Below are positions 14,819-21,255 of a stretch of 24,120 nucleotides of DNA, piece after piece (positions within the stretch are counted from its first letter, which is position 1; the number at the start of each line of letters is the position of its first letter). Below the pieces are notes generated by a model. It was not told the DNA's origin. It made no database searches and saw only the letters and a program-made list of their open reading frames with translations. Both the position numbers and the translations under genes were made by a program. This DNA comes from CAVQEK01 sp964596645 (GTDB taxonomy: Bacteria > Bacteroidota > Bacteroidia > Cytophagales > Cyclobacteriaceae): assembly GCA_964596645.1 (NCBI GenBank), contig CAZQVB010000056.1, positions 1 to 24,120 on the forward strand, written 5' to 3'.

Positions 14819-17107
14819 TCAATTGACCTGTTGCCCGTTGGGTTCAGCACCCATTACAAATTCGAGAGTACCTCCTTCCAGTATGTCGCTGTGGTCAAAG
14901 AATGGCTTATCCAGCCGCTGCCCGTTCAGGCTTACGGACTGCACATACATGTTTTCGGGGCTGTTGTTTTGTGTGCGTATGGTAAACTGGCTGCCATTGG
15001 GCAGGCGCACCACCGCATTGTCAAACAACGGTCTGCCTATGGAACAAACCGGTTCGCCCGGGCAGAAAGAGTAGAAGCCTAAGGCGTTGAGCACATACCA
15101 GGCCGACATCTGGCCACAATCTTCGTTGCCTGCCAGACCATTCGGATCATTGAAATACAAAGAACCCATGATCTGATCGGTCAGTGACTGCGTCTTCCAT
15201 GGTTGGCCTATAAAATTGTACATGTGGGTGATGTGATGGCTGGGCTCATTGCCATGGGCATATTGGCCGATCAGGCCAGATATATCACTCGACACTTCAT
15301 CGCCGGTCAACTCCGAGCTGGTAGAAAATAGGGTGTCCAGCTTTGCTGCAAAGACCTCCTGCCCGCCGACCAATTGTATGAGGCCTTGCACATCATGTGG
15401 CACAAACCACGACCATTGAAAGGCGTTTCCTTCGGTATAATCATCTTTGCGGTGGCGCGAATGGCGCGGATCAAAAGGTTCACGCCATTGGCCGTCTTGG
15501 TTCTTACCGCGCATAAAGCCTGTCTTCTCGTCGTAGTACTCCATGTATCTTTTAGCTCTTTTGCTGTATCGATCATAATCGGCTTGTTTACCAAGGGCTT
15601 TGGCCATTTGTGCCAGGCACCAGTCATTGTAGGCATATTCCAAGGCTTTCGAGACAGATTCGCTTTCCAGATCGGCCGGAATATATTCCATGGTTTTGTT
15701 GTAGAATTTGGCCATGGGCATCAGCTTTTTCTTCACCTGTTCCGACGGAAAAAGAATACCCGTGGTGTCATAATCCATCGACTGCACCATGGCGCTGTAG
15801 GCTTTTTCCACATCGAAATTGTCTAATCCTTTAAAGTAGGCGTCTACTATGACAGGAATGGCATGGCTGCCGATCATGGTGCCCGTGTAGTTGGCGTTCA
15901 GTTCCCACTTGGGCAAGATGCCCCCCTCTTCATATTTGGCGAGCAGGGAGTGTATAAAATCTTCATTGCGCTCAGGATCAGTAATGGTATGCAGGGGGTG
16001 GTTTGCCCGAAAAGTATCCCATAGCGAAAATACCGTGTACATATCACGCTCCGACCTGTGTATTTGCTGATCCATGCCCCGGTATCTTCCATCTACGTCA
16101 TTGAAAATGTAGGGGCTAATAGCCGTATGATAGAGTGCGGTGTAGAAGATTGTTTTTTCATCTTCAGTTCCTCCTTCAATGTCTATTTTACTCAGTTGTT
16201 CTGCCCACATCCGATGAGCAGCATCTTTGATCTGGTCAAAATCCCACGCAGCATTTTCAGCTTCCAGATTATTTTTGGCTCCATTTCGGTCTACCGAAGA
16301 AATGCCCACCTTCACGAGCAGTTCGTCATTTTTGTTCAAATCAAATGTCAACACTGCCTTCAGGCTTTTAGAATTGCTGATTTCAGGGCCTGATACTTCC
16401 ACCCCGTCATCATACAGTTTGTATTGATATGGCTGATTGAATTGGATATGAAAAAAAGCGTGCTGATCCTTCGCCCATCCTCCAGATCGCTTGAGACCTG
16501 CTATTTCCCTGTCGTTGATCATATGTATGTGATGCTCCGGATTACTGTCGGGGTATATGGTATGGACCAGATCAATAATGACGCCCGCCTTGCTATTTTC
16601 CGGAAAAGTGTACCGGTGAAAGCCTGTGCGCGCAGTAGCGGTCAGCTCGGCCAGTATGTCATCATCTTGCAGCAGCACGCTATAGTAACCCGGGGAAGAT
16701 TGCTCACTGCTGTGGCTAAAGCGTGAGCGGTAGCCTGAATCAGGGTCTTCGGGTGTTCCCGGTTCCAGATGGGCCTCGCCGGTGAACGGCATCAACAACA
16801 CATCGCCCAGGTCGCTTATACCGGTACCACTCAGATGGGTATGGCTGAAGCCCAATATAGAACTGTCGGAGTAGTGATAGCCCCCGCAGGCATCCCAACC
16901 TATGGTACGCGTATCGGGGCTCAGCTGCACCATACCATATGGCGTAGTCGCTCCCGGAAAGGTGTGTCCATGGCCTCCTGTACCTATAAAAGTGTTTACA
17001 TAGCGGGTATGGCGGTCAGCGGCTTCCTGATCTTGAGCGTGCATGGTGCAAGCGGCCATGGCGAATGCAAGGGGTATGAGGGTGATATACATATATTTCA
17101 TGATCAT
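14819..17107 (-). CDS. GH92 family alpha-mannosidase (classical motifs)
   Basis: Exo-acting, calcium-dependent alpha-mannosidase of family GH92, 762 residues from the ATG at 17107. Signal MIMKYMYITLIPLAFAMAAC gives a lipidated C20 (ATG at 17101 is an equal alternative). The N-terminal beta-sandwich opens with YVNTFIGTGGHGHTFPGATT and PYGMVQLSPDT, the standard family start. The barrel shows ALEYAYNDWCLAQMAKALGK, YTEGNAFQWSWFVPHD with catalytic acid E559, AHGNEPSHH, and GNEDCGQMSAW with D663. This is the most canonical of the three GH92 proteins in the window. The first acidic base-region position is N661, where the other two have D, a common variation of this motif. It starts 10 bp after the stop of the preceding GH92 gene, so the two are co-transcribed with the sulfatase. 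Linkage specificity (1,2/1,3/1,4/1,6) cannot be read from the sequence. Confidence 0.93.
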   Translation of the reverse strand: MIMKYMYITLIPLAFAMAACTMHAQDQEAADRHTRYVNTFIGTGGHGHTFPGATTPYGMVQLSPDTRTIGWDACGGYHYSDSSILGFSHTHLSGTGISDLGDVLLMPFTGEAHLEPGTPEDPDSGYRSRFSHSSEQSSPGYYSVLLQDDDILAELTATARTGFHRYTFPENSKAGVIIDLVHTIYPDSNPEHHIHMINDREIAGLKRSGGWAKDQHAFFHIQFNQPYQYKLYDDGVEVSGPEISNSKSLKAVLTFDLNKNDELLVKVGISSVDRNGAKNNLEAENAAWDFDQIKDAAHRMWAEQLSKIDIEGGTEDEKTIFYTALYHTAISPYIFNDVDGRYRGMDQQIHRSERDMYTVFSLWDTFRANHPLHTITDPERNEDFIHSLLAKYEEGGILPKWELNANYTGTMIGSHAIPVIVDAYFKGLDNFDVEKAYSAMVQSMDYDTTGILFPSEQVKKKLMPMAKFYNKTMEYIPADLESESVSKALEYAYNDWCLAQMAKALGKQADYDRYSKRAKRYMEYYDEKTGFMRGKNQDGQWREPFDPRHSRHRKDDYTEGNAFQWSWFVPHDVQGLIQLVGGQEVFAAKLDTLFSTSSELTGDEVSSDISGLIGQYAHGNEPSHHITHMYNFIGQPWKTQSLTDQIMGSLYFNDPNGLAGNEDCGQMSAWYVLNALGFYSFCPGEPVCSIGRPLFDNAVVRLPNGSQFTIRTQNNSPENMYVQSVSLNGQRLDKPFFDHSDILEGGTLEFVMGAEPNGQQVN

Positions 17108-17117
17108 AATTTTGAGG

Positions 17118-19340
17118 TTATTCTGTTTCTGTAAAAAATGTAGATGTGATCCCCCATTCCTTATTGGGGTATGCGCCCATCGATAGTTCCAAAATTCCAC
17201 CGTTCACAATATCATCGTGGGTAAACCATGGCCGGTCTAGTGCCTGGCCGTTGAGCGTGGCACTTTGTATGTACTTATTCGTGGTGTTGTTGCCGGGAGC
17301 AGATACTACAAACTTTTTATTGTTGGGCAGGTGAATGGTGACTTTGGAGAATAAAGGACTGCCTATAGTGTAGACGGGTACGCCTGGTGTGATGGGGTAA
17401 AAGCCCATGGCGGAGAACACCACAAAGGCCGACATACCACCCCCATCTTCGTCGCCCGGAATACCAAAGATGTTGTCCTTGAACCAGGTGTTGAGAAGCA
17501 TCCTGATTTTTTTCTGTGTTTTCCAGGGAGAGTTGGTGAAATTGTAGAGGTACGGTATGTGAAAGCTTGGTTCATTGCCCATAGAAAACTGCCCCACAAT
17601 ACCAGTAAAATCAGGAAAGCGCGCATTTAGCTCATAAGTGCTTCTGCCAAGATCTTCCCTAAACATCTGGTCGAGTCGCTGTTCAAAAATCTCTTTGCCG
17701 CCCATCAGGCTTTGAAGCTGGGGTATATCCTGCTGCACATTCCAGAGGTAGGTCCAGCCGTTGTTTTCGTCGTAGTAATCTCTACCGCCCATGCCACCAT
17801 CGAATTTGGGATCGATATCGATCCAGTTGCCCTCTTCATCTTTGGGCATGAAGAATCCCCTTTCTTTCCAGTACAGGTTTTGATAGTTTTTGGAGCGGTT
17901 TAGAAAAAATTGATAGTCTTCCTTTTTGCCAAGTTCCTTAGCCAGTAGCGCCAAAGCCCAGTCGTCGTAGCTGTGAGCAAGGGTCACTGCCACAGATTGC
18001 CTCTTTTCAAAGGCATGTACACGCGACACTGTTTCCGGCTCTCCCGGATGTAGCGCAGGAAAGAAGCCTTTTTCAAAATAAAATGTGTCCAACACACTGG
18101 CAGCGCCCATACGCCAGGGCACCATGGTACCATGCAAGGCATTTTTCTTCATGGCCTCGTAGGCCACTTCCACATCAAAATCCCTGATCCCTTTCCTCCA
18201 GGCATCCACGATCATGATTGTAGAGTGGAAACCATTCATTGGCGGTGAGTCGCCTGATACTTGTGGAAACTGCGGCAGCCAACCCGACTGCTCATACATG
18301 CGAACATAAGAAGCGATCATATCCGCTTCCATCTGCGGATTGAGAATATAGCGCAGCGGATGCAGCGCGAGGTAGGTATCCCAAACCCAGTCATCGACAT
18401 AGAAATCGCGCTCATCCACGTGAACACTGCTGTCGTAGTTGCTGTAGTACCTGCCGTCTTCGGTGATGTTGATCATCCTTTCGTAGCATCGGTACAAGGC
18501 TGTATAGAAGGTGCGCCTGTATGCTTCTGTTCCGCCTTCTACTTCTATTTGATTGAGCACTTCCGACCATTTGGCTCGCGCTGTGCTCTTTACTTTTTCA
18601 AAATCCCAATGAGGAATCTCCCGTTCTAAATTTTTTCTTGCCTGGTCTGTACTGATATAAGATATGCCGTATTTGAAGTTGATCTGATCAGGAACCGAAT
18701 TCGGCCAGATCATTGATCTATTTTCTCCATTGCTGTGCATCTTACCAGACTGCTGAAATTTACCGTACATGTATATTTGCATGCCTGCAAAAGATTCAGA
18801 GCCTGTGATGCTTCCGTCATTATCAAGTGACCAATTTTGGCCACTTAATTTTTTGAGAAAGAGCTTCTTTTCCCGCTCGTCGTCATTATATGTAAATCTG
18901 TAAAATGCTGCTTGCTCTGATGGCGCATATTCTACAGATATATCGTAATCTTCCAGCCATGTAGTATAGTAGTAAGGATGTGCTATCTCCAGTTCCTGAT
19001 CCCAAGCCGATATAGGTGAGGTGTGTGCGGCCAAAGTGCCGGTGAATGGCATGATATGAAAGACCGGGTCAGAACGGTGCTTGAGCATATTGAGCGGGAA
19101 AGAGCTGATCTGATCATCGCGATAATCTTTGCGCTGAGGGTACATTCTCACCATAGCATTGGGTAAGTGTATGCGCGTTCGGGTAGGTTGTAGCAATGGC
19201 GCAACACCTCCTATTTGCGGATCGACATACTGTACATTGTCAATCCTGTTATGTGGCTTTCTGCACGATACGATTACTAAAGCCAACATCATAAAATAAA
19301 GCCAATACCCCATCTTTTTTAGCATATTGTTATTGTTCAT
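17118..19340 (-). CDS. GH92 family alpha-mannosidase, variant N-domain
   Basis: Second gene of the sulfatase operon, about 740 residues, predicted exo-alpha-mannosidase of family GH92. The signal region contains MLKKMGYWLYFMMLALVIVSC, making it a lipoprotein. ATG codons at 19355, 19349, 19340 and 19325 all precede it; 19340 is a compromise, overlapping the sulfatase stop by 11 bases, while 19325 would give no overlap. The barrel motifs are intact: DENNGWTYLWNVQQD with the expected acid E525, SMGNEPSFHIPYLYNF, and PGDEDGGGMSAFVVFSAMGF with D630/D632. The N-terminal domain lacks the GTGGHG and PYGMVQLSPDT motifs and instead has IGGVAPLLQPTRTRIHLPNA and MVRMYPQRKDYRDDQISSFP. This marks a separate GH92 clade and suggests different substrate access from its two paralogues. 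Confidence 0.9.
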   Translation of the reverse strand: MNNNNMLKKMGYWLYFMMLALVIVSCRKPHNRIDNVQYVDPQIGGVAPLLQPTRTRIHLPNAMVRMYPQRKDYRDDQISSFPLNMLKHRSDPVFHIMPFTGTLAAHTSPISAWDQELEIAHPYYYTTWLEDYDISVEYAPSEQAAFYRFTYNDDEREKKLFLKKLSGQNWSLDNDGSITGSESFAGMQIYMYGKFQQSGKMHSNGENRSMIWPNSVPDQINFKYGISYISTDQARKNLEREIPHWDFEKVKSTARAKWSEVLNQIEVEGGTEAYRRTFYTALYRCYERMINITEDGRYYSNYDSSVHVDERDFYVDDWVWDTYLALHPLRYILNPQMEADMIASYVRMYEQSGWLPQFPQVSGDSPPMNGFHSTIMIVDAWRKGIRDFDVEVAYEAMKKNALHGTMVPWRMGAASVLDTFYFEKGFFPALHPGEPETVSRVHAFEKRQSVAVTLAHSYDDWALALLAKELGKKEDYQFFLNRSKNYQNLYWKERGFFMPKDEEGNWIDIDPKFDGGMGGRDYYDENNGWTYLWNVQQDIPQLQSLMGGKEIFEQRLDQMFREDLGRSTYELNARFPDFTGIVGQFSMGNEPSFHIPYLYNFTNSPWKTQKKIRMLLNTWFKDNIFGIPGDEDGGGMSAFVVFSAMGFYPITPGVPVYTIGSPLFSKVTIHLPNNKKFVVSAPGNNTTNKYIQSATLNGQALDRPWFTHDDIVNGGILELSMGAYPNKEWGITSTFFTETE

Positions 19341-20814
19341 AGATGCCATTTTCATTGGTTAATGATTTTTCATAATTCTTAAACTCCCGCCATAGTTCAT
19401 TCACCAATTCGGGGTATTGATCCGACAGATCGACAGACTCTGAAGGATCTTGCGCTATATGGAAAAGCTGGATTTCTTTTGCTGGCTTATGTGGCACCAC
19501 ACCGGGATATTGTGCCGGAGTAGCTTGTCCCTTTATGGGCGCAATAATGGTTATACCATCGGGCCCTCTCAGATCGATCCATTTTGTCAAATCCACCTCT
19601 TGATAGTATCTGGGCTTCCTGACGAAAAGCTTCCAGCCGGCTTTTCTGATGGTGACAATATGCTCATTATGCATACTGAATACAGGGCTATGACTTGTCT
19701 TATTTCCCTTTAATATCTCAGTGATGTTTTCACCATCTAAAATTTTATTTTCCGGCACACTGATGCCCGCAAGTGCGAGCAATGTGGGGTATACATCAGA
19801 GGAAGCACATGGTACCTCTATTTCCAATCCTTGTGGCAATTTTTTAGGGTAGCGAATCATGAACGGCACCCGTATGCCGCCTTCCCAGGTAGTCGCTTTC
19901 ATTCCTTTCAGTCCGCCTGTACTGCCGCCATACCAGGGGCCATTATCTGACATAAATATTACAATGGTATTATCGAGAATATCGAGGGCTTTCAGCGTAT
20001 CTAATATTTCTCCAACCGACCAATCCAATTCGTTGATGACATCATCATACAGATTATCGGGTGTTTCCGGCGTATAGAATCTTTCTGAAGCCGCCAAAGG
20101 CTTGTGGGGCATAGCATGACACAGATGCAGGAAGAAGGGCCGTTCTTTGTTGGCGTTGATAAATGCCAAGGCCTTTTCGGTATATTTTTTTGTGATCAGG
20201 CTTTGATCAACCGGATACTCTATTGTATCCAGATTTTCGATCATTTGAATGGGTCGCATATCGTTGGAATACAGAATGCCGTAGTATTCATCAAAGCCGT
20301 GATGGATTGGGAAAAACTCTTCTTTATGTCCCAGATGCCACTTGCCAATGATGCTGGTTTTATAGCCAGCTTGTTGCAATACCTCGCCCAGCGTAATCTC
20401 CTCTGACGAAATGCCGATATCATTGATGCCGGCATCCGGCGTCGGATTTTTGATCAGACCATGCCTAAGCGGAAAGCGCCCAGTAAGAAGCGTTGCCCTC
20501 GATGGCGCACAGTACGGAGTCGGCACATAAAAATCGGTGCACAATACGCCCTCCGAGGCAAGTTGATCTATCTGAGGTGTGTGGTGCGCACTTGATCCAT
20601 AAGTTGAAATATCACCGTAGCCAAGGTCGTCTGCCAGTATGATGACGATATTCGGTGGAACAGAACGCTCCGAATTTCCGCCTGCATAAGTTTTCAAATG
20701 CGTAATCATGCAGATTATCGCGATGAAAAGAAATATCAACCCATTCTTTGTTGCGGAGAGAATAGCGCAAATGCTTAATGGATCGAATAAAATTTTCATT
20801 GTAGTTCTCATCAT
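19330..20814 (-). CDS. Type I (formylglycine-dependent) sulfatase
   Basis: Sulfatase of the alkaline-phosphatase-like fold (S1 family), 494 residues, hydrolysing sulfate esters from a carbohydrate. The activation motif YCAPSRATLLTGR (C102) fits C-x-P-S-R-x-x-x-L-T-G-R, where the cysteine is converted to formylglycine by a maturation enzyme that is not in this window. Metal-binding and signature segments are IVIILADDLGYGD (D62, D63), TSIIGKWHLGH, and VIFMSDNGPWYGG. A hydrophobic signal or anchor lies at about 24-40 (NGLIFLFIAIICMITH). The start could also be the ATG at 20811 or 20799. It is the first gene of block A. Its predicted promoter lies about 190 bp upstream, giving an unusually long leader. 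It overlaps the next GH92 gene slightly, so translation may be coupled. The target position of the sulfate is unknown, but its place ahead of two mannosidases suggests sulfated mannose residues. Confidence 0.94.
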   Translation of the reverse strand: MMRTTMKILFDPLSICAILSATKNGLIFLFIAIICMITHLKTYAGGNSERSVPPNIVIILADDLGYGDISTYGSSAHHTPQIDQLASEGVLCTDFYVPTPYCAPSRATLLTGRFPLRHGLIKNPTPDAGINDIGISSEEITLGEVLQQAGYKTSIIGKWHLGHKEEFFPIHHGFDEYYGILYSNDMRPIQMIENLDTIEYPVDQSLITKKYTEKALAFINANKERPFFLHLCHAMPHKPLAASERFYTPETPDNLYDDVINELDWSVGEILDTLKALDILDNTIVIFMSDNGPWYGGSTGGLKGMKATTWEGGIRVPFMIRYPKKLPQGLEIEVPCASSDVYPTLLALAGISVPENKILDGENITEILKGNKTSHSPVFSMHNEHIVTIRKAGWKLFVRKPRYYQEVDLTKWIDLRGPDGITIIAPIKGQATPAQYPGVVPHKPAKEIQLFHIAQDPSESVDLSDQYPELVNELWREFKNYEKSLTNENGIYEQ

Positions 20815-21008
20815 ACTATAAACAAATCGGCATCACAGCCCGCCACAAAGTCGCATCATAACCACATCAACGATTTGGTGCGGCAGACATATGCTCAGCC
20901 TTCCGTGCACAAGGCGCTGCTCAAATGTTGTTGTTGGCCAGTAGTGACAGAAAATAGTCGCTTTAACGTTGGTCTTCAGAAGGATGCCAGCAGCCATTCG
21001 ACTAGGGT

Positions 21009-21062
21009 CAATATTAGGCTGAGGCAATTAATGGTGGGTTAATATTTCATTAATGGGCTTAA
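21009..21062 (-). promoter_or_regulatory. Predicted sulfatase-operon promoter with TTAA operator
   Basis: On the minus strand four TTAA cores (plus-strand starts 21059, 21050, 21039, 21028) are spaced 9, 11 and 11 bp. They are followed after 11 bases by TAATATTG (21016 to 21009), one mismatch from TAnnTTTG. Spacing is identical to the susC site at every step, and the array matches it at 29 of 35 positions. It sits between the regulator gene and its presumed target operon, so it could also serve autoregulation. Confidence 0.65.
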
Positions 21063-21098
21063 TATCAGCCCATAGTTTTCGTCATTTTCAGTCAAGTC

Positions 21099-21117
21099 AA
21101 TTTTATGCGCGTGGAGT
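21099..21117 (-). promoter_or_regulatory. Companion block, second copy
   Basis: The minus strand reads CTCCACGCGCATAAAATTG, matching the block at 14612-14633 upstream of susC (shared core CGCGCA then AAATT, preceded by CTC). It is 44 bp beyond the distal TTAA core, against 29 bp at the susC site. Its function is unknown; a conserved second binding site is the simplest reading. Confidence 0.4.
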
Positions 21118-21255
21118 ACGGACAAAATAAGGGATTGTGTAGTTTTAGGAAGAAAATACCAATTGTACATAGATTTTGCTCATCTGCAGCAAACATCCAC
21201 ATTGAGCTTTGGTATCTACTATAAATAGCTAATTTCTATCATAAAAAAAGGTTTT

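Larger units (their letters stand above)
20815..21255. other. 441-bp divergent intergenic region (sulfatase / regulator)
   Basis: This stretch separates the minus-strand sulfatase operon from the plus-strand regulator. It contains the TTAA array promoter (21009-21062) and the companion block (21099-21117). The predicted leader (20815 to about 21001) is about 190 bases long, with only a weak small open frame and no recognised riboswitch. From 21120 to 21255 a regulator promoter is expected. It has TTG at 21135-21137 and 21163-21165 and a TA-rich stretch at 21221-21230, but no good TAnnTTTG match at proper spacing. Confidence 0.5.

Noticed and set aside
14628..15074. 148-codon plus-strand open frame beginning upstream of susC
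   Set aside because: Most of it is antisense to the 3' end of a GH92 gene, and the part in the gap has no motif or promoter.
17146..19325. E-to-A change in TLAHSYDDW of the GH92 at 17118-19340 as loss of the catalytic acid
   Set aside because: Spacing to the DED motif shows that the acid is the glutamate of DENNGW (E525), which is present; the TLEYAY glutamate is not the expected catalytic residue.
20833..21027. 64-codon minus-strand open frame in the sulfatase leader
   Set aside because: Its nominal TTG start is upstream of the predicted transcription start and the product resembles nothing known; only the shorter ATG-started version is kept as a weak possibility under findings.
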